Source: an uncultured Porphyromonadaceae bacterium
GTDB taxonomy: Bacteria > Bacteroidota > Bacteroidia > Bacteroidales > Muribaculaceae
DNA: 64,000 bases
Assembly (NCBI GenBank): GCA_902495075.1
Contig: CABUVO010000021.1
Span: 1 to 64,000, forward strand
Direction of reading: 5' to 3'
Part shown: positions 16,255 through 24,871 of the stretch, piece by piece
Layout of the letters: every line of letters starts with the position of its first letter
Position numbering within the stretch: position 1 is the stretch's first letter
Notes under the pieces: model-generated
Seen by the model: only the letters and a program-made list of their open reading frames with translations
Databases searched by the model: none
Told to the model about the DNA's origin: nothing
Made by a program: the position numbers and the translations under genes

Positions 16255-18165
16255 TTAACGTTTATTAACTATGCGGATTTCTTCAAGTGCCGTTTTTTCT
16301 ACTGCTTCAAACTCTTTTACGAGTCTTTTGCAATATGGAATGCTCAGGAGATAGATCAATCCTCCAACAGGGAAGAAAATTTCCAGAGTGAGGCGTAACC
16401 AACGGCGTGAAGTAGGATGATAAATCCATAGAGGCTTGATAACCGGGAATTGTTCGAGCTTGGAATTTACTTTCAGGTCTCGCGAGTCATGGAGATAGTT
16501 TACCGTTTCATCTACAAGTGCCCCGATTCTTTCTATATCTTTCAATGCGTATCCACGCTTCCAGTATTCGAAATATGACATCATGCCGCCATTGCGACGC
16601 AACCATATTCTCGCCTCTCCATAGAGTCTTACAAGCATGGATTCCTCCCTACGTTTGGAAACTTCATTTATGATCACCTCTTTCATCGGAACATGCCGTT
16701 TTTCACTCAGTCCAAGCCAGCGGTTGATAAGATTGATGTAAAGGTCTTTGTTGAACACTGACGAATCGTTCATCGCCTTGTAAGTCACAAAGATGCCCAG
16801 AGGCAACAACACGGAGGTGGAGAGCCACATTCCTACCCAGACTTCAATACGTCCGTCGCGTGCCATCTTGTATCCCGTATTGTCGATGATGTAATAGAAA
16901 AGGAAAAGCAACACCGAAATCACAAGTGGCGTTCCGAGTCCGCCCTTACGGATGATAGCACCCAACGGAGCGCCGATAAAGAAGAAAATGATACATGCCA
17001 CGGATAGCGTAAACTTCTTAATAAGTTCTATCTCATGACGGCGAATGGAACGCTTCTCATCCGACATTGTCAATGCACGAAACTCAAGTTCCGCTGCCCG
17101 GTTACTTGTAAGTTGGCGTGCCTGTTTGTAAAGATCACCTTTCTGCGCAGGAGACAGAGCCGCAAGAAGTGAATCGAGCTGCATCGGTTTTACCGGCACT
17201 AACGCTTTTGCCGCGGCAATGGAATCAGCCGACTCCATGTCTGAGAAATAGTTGGAACGCACAACACCCGAGAAAGATGTCCGTTTGAGATCGTTGGCAT
17301 AACCGGTGCCGATGGAATCTACCCGTACCGAGATTGAATCTATGGTCTGGCGAAGTTCCTCCATATTTTTTCCCACATATTGCTTACGCATGCCTCCTTC
17401 ATCGAGACGATTGAAGTTGGCATCGAAAGGTATGAGAACTTCCTTGTCAACGAACGACTCCCTGCGGAAAGGCACATTACGGTCAAGGGAACGTTGTTCG
17501 CGCAGGTTCTCGAACTGCTCACCGGTGAAAAGATGAAGATAAAGATATTTACTATCTTTAGTGAATGCAAGACGTGCCGAATCGGCAAGAAGAATGGTGG
17601 AGTTATCGCCTCCTCTGCTAATATCGTAAATCATAGCGTCATACAGCACGCCCGTCTCACGGTTCTTGCTCTTTACATAGAGGTTATACCCGGGGATCTG
17701 GTCGTAGAACGAACCCTCGGGAATCTCCACTTCCGGGCTTTTCTGTTTCATAGAGAATAGAAGCGTCCACATTTTAACCTGTGCCTTGGGAAGGATGTCG
17801 TTCTGGAAGAAAAAAGCTCCCACGGCAATTGCCATCACGAGTATTATAAGGGGCTTCATTACGTGAAGCAAGGATATGCCGGAAGCTTTGATTGCTGTAA
17901 GTTCGGAACGTTCTCCAAGATTGCCGAAAGTCATCAAGCTCGCAAGAAGAATGGCAAGAGGCAACGCCATTGGCACCAGAGTGACAGCAGCGTAAAAGAA
18001 CAATTCGCCAAGCACAGAAAAAGAGAGACCTTTACCAACCAGGTCGTCGATATATTTCCAGAGAAACTGCATGAGCACAATAAAGAGCACAATGAAGAAA
18101 GTCATTGCGAACAGAGGCAGAAAACTCTTTAATATAAAAAGATATAGACGTTTTACAATACGCAT
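16255..18165 (-). CDS. LptF/LptG family permease
   Basis: A 636-residue inner-membrane protein of the YjgP/YjgQ family, a transmembrane subunit of the LPS export ABC transporter LptBFGC. The ATG at 18165 begins MRIVKRLYLFILKSF; an in-frame start further upstream adds 18 unlikely residues. Three hydrophobic segments lie in the first 110 residues, then a large periplasmic domain, then three more near 395-490, and a cytoplasmic C-terminal extension typical of Bacteroidetes. It is a single-gene unit with its own terminator. LptF and LptG cannot be told apart here. Confidence 0.9.
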   Translation of the reverse strand: MRIVKRLYLFILKSFLPLFAMTFFIVLFIVLMQFLWKYIDDLVGKGLSFSVLGELFFYAAVTLVPMALPLAILLASLMTFGNLGERSELTAIKASGISLLHVMKPLIILVMAIAVGAFFFQNDILPKAQVKMWTLLFSMKQKSPEVEIPEGSFYDQIPGYNLYVKSKNRETGVLYDAMIYDISRGGDNSTILLADSARLAFTKDSKYLYLHLFTGEQFENLREQRSLDRNVPFRRESFVDKEVLIPFDANFNRLDEGGMRKQYVGKNMEELRQTIDSISVRVDSIGTGYANDLKRTSFSGVVRSNYFSDMESADSIAAAKALVPVKPMQLDSLLAALSPAQKGDLYKQARQLTSNRAAELEFRALTMSDEKRSIRRHEIELIKKFTLSVACIIFFFIGAPLGAIIRKGGLGTPLVISVLLFLFYYIIDNTGYKMARDGRIEVWVGMWLSTSVLLPLGIFVTYKAMNDSSVFNKDLYINLINRWLGLSEKRHVPMKEVIINEVSKRREESMLVRLYGEARIWLRRNGGMMSYFEYWKRGYALKDIERIGALVDETVNYLHDSRDLKVNSKLEQFPVIKPLWIYHPTSRRWLRLTLEIFFPVGGLIYLLSIPYCKRLVKEFEAVEKTALEEIRIVNKR

Positions 18166-18290
18166 TGTTACAATACAAAAGGTGTGCCGCGCACAGTGCA
18201 TAACCTCCGCGTGGCTCATTTCGGGCGTAAAGTTACTAAAATTATCTCAAAAAATATCCTGTTATTCCTCCTCCTTTGCCAAAATCTTTG

Positions 18291-18298
18291 TAACTTTG
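18291..18298 (+). promoter_or_regulatory. -7 box for pta operon
   Basis: TAACTTTG fits TAnnTTTG and lies 24 nt before the pta start at 18323. The -33 region has no well-placed TTTG, so the match is partial. Confidence 0.45.
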
Positions 18299-18322
18299 GG
18301 GTAGTTTTTAAATCAATATATC

Positions 18323-19336
18323 ATGACATTATTCGAAAGGCTTACAAAGAAGGCGCAGGAAAACCGTCAGCGCCTTGTGCTTCCCGAATCTCTTGAGCCC
18401 CGCACACTTCAGGCTGCAGAGAGAGTAATCGCCCAGGGAATCGCCGACGTAATCCTGATTGGGAAACGCGACGAGATTCTTGCCAAAGCTTTTGAGCTTG
18501 GACTACCCCATATTGAAAACGCCACATTCGTCGATGCTGACGATGTTGAAGTAACCGAACCTTATGCAGAGCTTTTCGCACAGCTTCGCAAAAGCAAGGG
18601 AATGACAATCGATGAAGCCCGCAACGTGGTTCGCAACCACCTTTATCTTGGTTGCCTCATGATCAAAAGAGGGGATGCGGATGCAATGGTGGCAGGAGCT
18701 TTAAGTCCGACATCACACGTGCTCCGCGCTGCTTTCCAGGTATTGAAGACAAAACCGGGAATCTCGGTTGTGAGCGGTGCATTCATCATGCTTCTCCCGG
18801 AGAACGTGCCTTATGGAGAAGACCATATGCTCGTGTTTGCAGATTGTGCCGTTGTGCCGGATCCTACAGCCAAGGAACTTGCAGAGATCGCAATCGCAAC
18901 AGCAAAAACAACAAAATATATCGCAGGACTTGATCCGGTTGTGGCAATGTGCAGTTTCTCCACAAAGGGAAGTGCAAGCCATGAGCGGGTTGACAAGGTG
19001 ATTGAAGCAACAGAACTTGCGAAAAAGATGGATCCCGAATTAAAGATAGACGGAGAACTTCAGAGCGATGCAAGCATTGTGCCTGCGATCGGCAGCATGA
19101 AAGCACCAGGCAGCCCCGTTGCCGGCCACGCCAACACTCTCGTGTTCCCATCGCTTGAAGTCGGCAATATTGCATATAAACTCGTTCAGCGTCTTGCCGG
19201 TGCAGGTGCGGTCGGTCCTATCCTCCAGGGTCTTGCAGCTCCGGTCAACGATCTCTCACGCGGTGCAACTGTAGACGATATTGTAAACACTATAATTGTT
19301 ACTTGTAACCAAGCCATCGGCGACAAAGGACTTTAA
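18323..19336 (+). CDS. pta: Phosphate acetyltransferase
   Basis: A 337-residue enzyme that interconverts acetyl-CoA plus phosphate with acetyl phosphate plus CoA. It is the short form, consisting of the PTA_PTB domain alone without the N-terminal regulatory domains of E. coli Pta. Family stretches include LPESLEPRTLQAAE, GALSPTSHVLRA, FSTKGSASHERVDKV and DGELQSDASIVP. It ends 3 nt before ackA, and together they form the acetate fermentation branch that yields ATP. Confidence 0.95.
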   Translation: MTLFERLTKKAQENRQRLVLPESLEPRTLQAAERVIAQGIADVILIGKRDEILAKAFELGLPHIENATFVDADDVEVTEPYAELFAQLRKSKGMTIDEARNVVRNHLYLGCLMIKRGDADAMVAGALSPTSHVLRAAFQVLKTKPGISVVSGAFIMLLPENVPYGEDHMLVFADCAVVPDPTAKELAEIAIATAKTTKYIAGLDPVVAMCSFSTKGSASHERVDKVIEATELAKKMDPELKIDGELQSDASIVPAIGSMKAPGSPVAGHANTLVFPSLEVGNIAYKLVQRLAGAGAVGPILQGLAAPVNDLSRGATVDDIVNTIIVTCNQAIGDKGL

Positions 19337-19339
19337 AAT

Positions 19340-20536
19340 ATGAAGATATTGGTATTGAACTGCGGCAGCAGCAGTGTTAAATATAAACTTATCGACAGCG
19401 AAAACAAGGCTGTGCTTGCCGAAGGTGGCGTAGAGAAAATCGGTTTGCCCGATTCTTTCCTTAAATTCAAGCTTTCCGACGGTTCAAAAGAGACTGTAAC
19501 CGTTGAGATGCCCGACCACAAGGAGGCAATCAAACAGGTGATGAAGGTTCTTACGGATCCTGAAAAGGGGGTGATAAAGAGCTTTGACGAAATCGGTGCT
19601 GTTGGTCACCGCGTGGTGCATGGAATGGAATATTTCAACAAATCCGTGCTCATCACTCCGGAAGTTATCGAAAAAGTAAAAGAATGCTACCCTGTGGCAC
19701 CCCTGCATAATCCAGCCAACGTAACCGGTATCGAAGCGGTGACAGAGCTGATGCCCGAAACGCCTCAGGTTGCAGTGTTCGACACGGCTTTCCATCAGAC
19801 GATGCCCGCTAAAGCATACATGTATGCCCTTCCATATGAGGATTATGAGAAATACGGCATCCGTCGCTATGGTTTCCATGGCACAAGTCATCGCTACGTG
19901 TCGCGTCGCGCATGTGAATTTTTAGGTCTCCCATATGAGAAGCAACGCATCATAACATGCCACATCGGCAATGGTGCCAGCATTACGGCTATTGCTGACG
20001 GAAAGAGCGTTGACACATCCATGGGACTCACACCCACAGAGGGTCTGATGATGGGAACACGTGTCGGCGACATCGATCCGGGTGCGCTTGTATACCTCAT
20101 GCAGAGCCGCGGAGTTGATGCCGAGGGACTCCAGAAGATAATCAACAAAGAGAGCGGTGTTCTCGGCGTTTCGGGAATATCCAATGACATGCGTGACATC
20201 GAGGCAGGCATAGCGGAAGGCAATGGACGCGCCAAACTCGCAATGGATATGTATGAATACCGTATTCTCAAGTATATCGGCGCATACACGGCTGTGCTTG
20301 GCGGTGTTGACATCATTGTCTTCACCGGCGGTGTTGGAGAAAACCAGATTGGCACCCGCGAAGAAATCTGCAAGAAGCTCGAATACATGGGCGTTACGTT
20401 CAATGCAGAAGCAAACAAGGTTCGCGGCGAAGAGATTGAGATCTCCGGCAAGGATTCAAAGGTTCATGTAGTCGTTATCCCCACAGATGAGGAGATGATG
20501 ATTGCTGAAGACACCGATGCTATAGTCAAAGGATGA
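19340..20536 (+). CDS. ackA: Acetate kinase
   Basis: A 398-residue ASKHA-fold kinase converting acetyl phosphate and ADP to acetate and ATP. The N-terminal phosphate-1 loop is VLNCGSSSVKYKL. Other family signatures are FDTAFHQTMP, RYGFHGTSHRYVS, CHIGNGASI and FTGGVGENQ. Length is standard. The stop overlaps the ispF start by 4 nt (ATGA), so the operon continues into isoprenoid synthesis. Confidence 0.97.
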   Translation: MKILVLNCGSSSVKYKLIDSENKAVLAEGGVEKIGLPDSFLKFKLSDGSKETVTVEMPDHKEAIKQVMKVLTDPEKGVIKSFDEIGAVGHRVVHGMEYFNKSVLITPEVIEKVKECYPVAPLHNPANVTGIEAVTELMPETPQVAVFDTAFHQTMPAKAYMYALPYEDYEKYGIRRYGFHGTSHRYVSRRACEFLGLPYEKQRIITCHIGNGASITAIADGKSVDTSMGLTPTEGLMMGTRVGDIDPGALVYLMQSRGVDAEGLQKIINKESGVLGVSGISNDMRDIEAGIAEGNGRAKLAMDMYEYRILKYIGAYTAVLGGVDIIVFTGGVGENQIGTREEICKKLEYMGVTFNAEANKVRGEEIEISGKDSKVHVVVIPTDEEMMIAEDTDAIVKG

Positions 20537-21006
20537 GAATAGGACAAGGATACGATGTTCACCGCCTTGTAGAAGGCAGAGAACTCTGGCTATGTGGCGT
20601 GCAACTCGAGCATTCGCTCGGGTTGCTCGGTCATAGCGACGCCGACGTGGCAATCCACGCTCTCTGCGATGCCATACTCGGAGCGCTGGCTCTCCGCGAC
20701 ATCGGCTATCATTTTCCGGATACGGATCCAAAATATAAAGGAGCCGACAGCAAGAAGCTGCTCGCAGAAGTATGCCGTATGATGCGTGAACGGAATTACA
20801 CAATCGGGAATGTTGACATAACCATCTGCGCGGAGCGACCCAAGATCAATCCGCATATTGAGAAAATGCGTGAAACCCTCGCCGGCATACTTGAATGCCC
20901 CGTCACAGATGTGTCTGTAAAAGCCACCACAACCGAAAAACTTGGCTTCACCGGACGCGAAGAAGGTATCTCCGCTTATGCTGTGGCATTGCTCAAAAGC
21001 TGCTAA
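20533..21006 (+). CDS. ispF: 2-C-methyl-D-erythritol 2,4-cyclodiphosphate synthase
   Basis: A 157-residue enzyme of the MEP isoprenoid pathway that cyclises CDP-ME 2-phosphate. Zinc ligands are Asp8 and His10 (GYDVHRL) and His42 (DVAIHALCDA). The C-terminal KATTTEKLGFTGR is the family signature. It is translationally coupled to ackA and is followed 9 nt later by cvpA. Confidence 0.97.
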   Translation: MRIGQGYDVHRLVEGRELWLCGVQLEHSLGLLGHSDADVAIHALCDAILGALALRDIGYHFPDTDPKYKGADSKKLLAEVCRMMRERNYTIGNVDITICAERPKINPHIEKMRETLAGILECPVTDVSVKATTTEKLGFTGREEGISAYAVALLKSC

Positions 21007-21015
21007 ACACCCATA

Positions 21016-21558
21016 ATGACCTATCATCTCATCGCGCTACTGGTAGCCACGCTCGGAATTGTAAAAGGTTACCGAAAAGGCTTTTTCAGGCAGGTTCCAG
21101 AGCTCATCGGATTCTGTTTCGGTGTGGTGTGTGCCAGAATATTCTGCGAACCGGTTGAAGAAGGAATCAGACAGTTGCTTCCCTCAATCGGGACAAGAGC
21201 TGAGTGTAATTATGTCTACGGAATTTTATCTCGGGGAATAATCTATATTTTTGCTTACGAGATATTCAGCTTCTGCACAGGATTCCTCCGGCTTCTGTTC
21301 CGGAGACTTGACAGCGGTGTGCTCGATAGCATAGCAGGCTCATTCTTCGCTCTCGTGAGGTATTTGCTCATGTTGTCGATAATCTACAACTTCATACTTT
21401 GCTGGAGCACCGATACGGAACTTCTGCAATACGCCAAGTCGGACGACGGCAACATCGCGGAAGAGGTGATGCTTGTGGCTCCAGCCATTCTTGGCGGAGA
21501 ATCTGTGGAAGATCTCGCCCACACTCTCCAGCTGGAAGCCGCCAAATGCATTTCCTGA
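21016..21558 (+). CDS. CvpA family membrane protein
   Basis: A 180-residue integral membrane protein. Its hydrophobic segments at about 3-18, 27-45, 65-90 and 110-135 match the CvpA/colicin V production family, with the early GIVKGYRKGFFRQV stretch. Family members are linked to envelope stress resistance, but no biochemical activity is firmly known. It is the last gene of the pta-ackA-ispF-cvpA operon and ends before the tRNA promoter. Confidence 0.85.
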   Translation: MTYHLIALLVATLGIVKGYRKGFFRQVPELIGFCFGVVCARIFCEPVEEGIRQLLPSIGTRAECNYVYGILSRGIIYIFAYEIFSFCTGFLRLLFRRLDSGVLDSIAGSFFALVRYLLMLSIIYNFILCWSTDTELLQYAKSDDGNIAEEVMLVAPAILGGESVEDLAHTLQLEAAKCIS

Positions 21559-21575
21559 TTTTTTAACACAAAGTT

Positions 21576-21607
21576 TTTGGATAAAAAAACTATTTTACGT
21601 AATTTTG
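21576..21607 (+). promoter_or_regulatory. Promoter for tRNA-Gly
   Basis: TTTG at 21576-21579 and TAATTTTG at 21600-21607, 20 nt apart, a near-perfect Bacteroidetes promoter. The predicted start is about 35-40 nt before the mature tRNA. Confidence 0.8.
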
Positions 21608-21649
21608 CACAACGATAACGCGGCATTTGCCGTTGATCATCCATATCCT

Positions 21650-21725
21650 GCGGTAGTAGCTCAGTTGGTAGAGCATCAGCTTCCCAAGCTGAGGGTCACG
21701 AGTTCGAGCCTCGCCTACCGCTCCA
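21650..21725 (+). tRNA. tRNA-Gly (anticodon CCC)
   Basis: 76 nt including an encoded CCA. The acceptor arms GCGGTAG and CTACCGC pair fully, the discriminator base is T as usual for tRNA-Gly, the D-arm is GCTC/GAGC and the anticodon stem TCAGC/GCTGA encloses TTCCCAA, giving anticodon CCC for GGG codons. The T-loop is TTCGAGC. The outermost T-stem pair is A-C, a single mismatch. Its own promoter and terminator frame it. Confidence 0.96.
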
Positions 21726-21731
21726 ACAATG

Positions 21732-21781
21732 AAAGAAACCGGCTGTTGCTGAATAAAGGCATCATACTCGGTTTCTTTTTT
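21732..21781 (+). terminator. Intrinsic terminator after tRNA-Gly
   Basis: A perfect 10-bp stem, AAAGAAACCG (21732-21741) with CGGTTTCTTT (21769-21778), a 27-nt loop and a run of T into 21782. The long loop is unusual but the T-tract is strong. Confidence 0.7.
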
Positions 21782-21815
21782 GTTTTACATAAGAAGCTGT
21801 AAAAAATAACTACAT

Positions 21816-23189
21816 ATGTTTGAGAAGGAAATTTACGTGAAGCGGAGGGAGAAGCTCCGCAATGCTGTCGGATCAGGACTCATTCTTCTTTTCGGCAACG
21901 ATGAGTGTGGTGTGAATTATGAAGACAACACGTATCCGTTCCGCCAGGATTCAACTTTTTTATATTTCTTCGGTCAGCCCTATGCCGGACTCAATGCCAT
22001 AATCGACATTGACAACGACCGTGAGATAATCTTCGGCGATGAGCTCACCATCGATCATATCGTATGGATGGGCAACCAACCGACAATACACGAGAAAGCA
22101 GCACTTGCCGGAGTTTCCGATACTCGCCCTTCAGCAGATCTCAAGCCGTATCTCGACAAAGCAAAAGCCTCCGGGCAGACCATACATTATCTGCCACCCT
22201 ATCGCGACACCCATCGCCTGCGGCTGTTTGAACTTCTTGGCATCATGCCCGGAACTGACAAACCATCCATAGAGCTTATAAAGGCAGTGGTGGATCTCCG
22301 CAACCACAAACAGCCGGAAGAGATCGAGGAAATCGAAAAGGCATGCCGGGTGACTGCCGACATGCACATAGAAGCTACCCGTGCCGTGCGCGTCGGCATG
22401 CGTGAATACGAAGTTTCCGCGGCTCTTGAGGCGGTTGCCCAAGCCAACGGATGCTCGCTGTCGTTCCCCACAATAGCTACAGTGCATGGCGAAACACTTC
22501 ATAACCACTATCACGGCAATATAATCAAACAGGACGATATGCTCCTTGTTGATGCCGGAGCAGAGACTGCCGAAGGATATGCCGGAGATATGTCCTCCAC
22601 CATCTGCGCGGGCAGGAAATTCACCGAACGTCAGAAACTCATCTATGACATTCAGGTGGCTTCCCATCTTGCCGCCGTGAGCGACCTGCGTCCCGGCAAA
22701 CCGTTTGTTGAAGTTTACGAACACGCGGCAGAAGTTATATGCGATGGATTGCGAGGACTCGGAATCATGAAGGGGGATCCTAAAGAGGCGGTGAAAGCCG
22801 GAGCTCATGCAATGTTCTTCCCTTGCGGACTCGGACACATGATGGGACTGGATGTCCATGATATGGAAAATCTTGGCGAAGCATGGGTAGGATACGGGGG
22901 TAAACCGAAAAGCACACAGTTCGGACGCAAGTCATTACGTCTGGCGCGCCCTCTCGAAGAAGGTTTCGTGCTTACGATAGAACCGGGTGTATATTTCATA
23001 CCGGAACTCATCGATTACTGGGGTGCAGAAAAGAGATTTGACGACTTCATCAATTACGAAGAACTTCAGAAATGGCGCGACTTCGGAGGAATCCGCAACG
23101 AAGAGGATTACCTCATTACCGCAAATGGAGCACGTCGCCTCGGCAAAAAGATTCCGCTTACCACGGAAGAAGTAGAAGCAATGAGATAA
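21816..23189 (+). CDS. pepP: M24B aminopeptidase P (Xaa-Pro aminopeptidase)
   Basis: A 457-residue metallopeptidase that removes N-terminal residues preceding proline. An aminopeptidase P N-terminal domain occupies about 1-150 and a pita-bread M24 catalytic domain about 165-440. The dinuclear metal ligands are present in order: VDAGAE, GDMSST, the GHMMGLDVHD histidine, TIEPGVYF glutamate and a later glutamate near GIRNEEDYL. No signal peptide is seen, so it is cytoplasmic. The EamA transporter starts 7 nt later. Confidence 0.92.
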   Translation: MFEKEIYVKRREKLRNAVGSGLILLFGNDECGVNYEDNTYPFRQDSTFLYFFGQPYAGLNAIIDIDNDREIIFGDELTIDHIVWMGNQPTIHEKAALAGVSDTRPSADLKPYLDKAKASGQTIHYLPPYRDTHRLRLFELLGIMPGTDKPSIELIKAVVDLRNHKQPEEIEEIEKACRVTADMHIEATRAVRVGMREYEVSAALEAVAQANGCSLSFPTIATVHGETLHNHYHGNIIKQDDMLLVDAGAETAEGYAGDMSSTICAGRKFTERQKLIYDIQVASHLAAVSDLRPGKPFVEVYEHAAEVICDGLRGLGIMKGDPKEAVKAGAHAMFFPCGLGHMMGLDVHDMENLGEAWVGYGGKPKSTQFGRKSLRLARPLEEGFVLTIEPGVYFIPELIDYWGAEKRFDDFINYEELQKWRDFGGIRNEEDYLITANGARRLGKKIPLTTEEVEAMR

Positions 23190-23196
23190 CTATGCC

Positions 23197-24099
23197 ATGA
23201 CCAAAAATCAGAAGGCGATACTTGCTGCCTCGGCTGCCGTGTTGAGTTGGTCAACTGTAGCTGCGGCATTCAAAACCGCACTTACATATTACTCGCATTA
23301 CGAAATGCTGACTGTGGCGGCTCTCACCGCCACAGTCATCTTCGCTATTGCCATCACCCTGCAGAAGAAATGGAACCAGTTTACCACCATGAAGTATCGG
23401 GATTGGGGAGCATTGGCTCTACTCGGACTTTTCAGTCCGACTCTCTATTATCTGATCCTCTTCTCGGCTTATGAACAACTCCCGGCACAAGTGGCACAAC
23501 CGATAAACTATTGCTGGCCTATTTTCCTGGTTATTTTGTTAGCGCTGGTGATGCATAAACCAGTCCGTCCCCGTCTATATATCGGCATGGCTCTGTCATT
23601 TGCCGGCGTTGCGGTAATATCACTTGGTGGTGGCGCCATCGAAGGGGAACTTTCCATCTTCGGACTTCTTCTTGCTTTCACGAGCGCGGTGCTCTGGGCT
23701 GTTTACTGGATAGCGAATGAACATCTCAAAGGTGATCTTGACGAAAGCGTAAAGCTCTTTGGCTCATTCCTTTTCGGCTCTCTTTACCTATTGATCGGAC
23801 TTGTGTGGGTTCCAGCGTCTTTTGCATCTGCTGAAGGAGCATTGGCAAGCGTCTATGTAGGCGCATTCGAAATGGGAGTACCATTTCTTTTCTTCAGTAT
23901 CGCACTGAAAAATGCCTCGAATGTCGCCACTGTGAACCAGATGTGTTATATCGCTCCCTTCCTCTCGCTTTTCTTCATTTCTGTTATTGTAGGTGAAGAG
24001 ATTCTCTCCTCCTCATACATCGGATTGTCGCTTATAATTTTTGGAGTAATATTCAATCAGTACCTGGCATATCCCGGTCAACGTAAAATCACAGCATAA
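23197..24099 (+). CDS. EamA/DMT family transporter
   Basis: A 300-residue inner-membrane protein with about ten hydrophobic helices arranged as two EamA repeats, typical of drug/metabolite transporters. The substrate is unknown; relatives export amino acids or other metabolites. It begins 7 nt after pepP and its stop codon directly abuts the next ATG at 24100, suggesting a three-gene operon with the aminopeptidase and the lysozyme. Confidence 0.88.
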   Translation: MTKNQKAILAASAAVLSWSTVAAAFKTALTYYSHYEMLTVAALTATVIFAIAITLQKKWNQFTTMKYRDWGALALLGLFSPTLYYLILFSAYEQLPAQVAQPINYCWPIFLVILLALVMHKPVRPRLYIGMALSFAGVAVISLGGGAIEGELSIFGLLLAFTSAVLWAVYWIANEHLKGDLDESVKLFGSFLFGSLYLLIGLVWVPASFASAEGALASVYVGAFEMGVPFLFFSIALKNASNVATVNQMCYIAPFLSLFFISVIVGEEILSSSYIGLSLIIFGVIFNQYLAYPGQRKITA

Positions 24100-24828
24100 A
24101 TGAAGATACGCATCCCTCCAAAGAAAGATATCTGGACCGCCATCGGCTTTCTTGTGCTTGTGGTGATCCTGGCTTTTTCTTGCATATGGGTATGGGAACA
24201 ATATCTCACGACACCACCTTATGTCGATCCGGAGCGTTATCCAGTGCGTGGCATTGATGTGTCATCACACAACGGTAATATCGATTTCAGCAAGGTGCGT
24301 GCCGACGGTTATGAATTTGTATTTATCAAAGCTTCGGAAGGTTCCGACTTCAGAGATAAAAACTTTCAGACAAACTATACCAAAGCCAGGAAGGGAGGGA
24401 TAAAAACCGGAGCTTATCATTTTTTCCGTTTCGACAAAGACGGCGTGGATCAGGCAATCAATTTTCTCAAAGCAGTAGGCAATCGTAAGCTCGACCTTGG
24501 TCTTGCGGTAGACGTGGAGCAGCAAGGCAATCCCGAAGGAATCGACAAAGAACTTATTACGGAAAGACTCACGGCAATGGCGGAATACCTGTATTTGAAA
24601 GGGTATCGTGTCACGTTCTACACAAACAAAACCGGATATGAGGAATTCCTGATGGAATCATTTCCTGGATATCCTTTATGGATATGCTCATTCTCCGAAC
24701 ATCCTATAGATGCCGACTGGACATACTGGCAATACGACCATCACGGGAAAGTGAATGGAATCAAGGGTGACGTTGATCTAAACGCCTATAACGGTACGCG
24801 CGAAGAATTCGAAAACACAGGGCAATAA
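24100..24828 (+). CDS. GH25 lysozyme-type muramidase, membrane-anchored
   Basis: A 242-residue protein with a single N-terminal transmembrane or signal-anchor helix (about 12-32) and a glycoside hydrolase family 25 domain (about 48-235). GH25 cleaves the MurNAc-GlcNAc bond of peptidoglycan. Visible signatures are RGIDVSSHNGNIDF, FVFIKASEGSDF, the AVDVEQQG active-site region with the DxE pair, and YWQYDHHGKVNGI near the end. It is probably a periplasmic cell-wall remodelling enzyme. Confidence 0.9.
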   Translation: MKIRIPPKKDIWTAIGFLVLVVILAFSCIWVWEQYLTTPPYVDPERYPVRGIDVSSHNGNIDFSKVRADGYEFVFIKASEGSDFRDKNFQTNYTKARKGGIKTGAYHFFRFDKDGVDQAINFLKAVGNRKLDLGLAVDVEQQGNPEGIDKELITERLTAMAEYLYLKGYRVTFYTNKTGYEEFLMESFPGYPLWICSFSEHPIDADWTYWQYDHHGKVNGIKGDVDLNAYNGTREEFENTGQ

Positions 24829-24871
24829 TACACCTTGAAAGCCGTTTTTTAAAAGAATAAATATTGACATT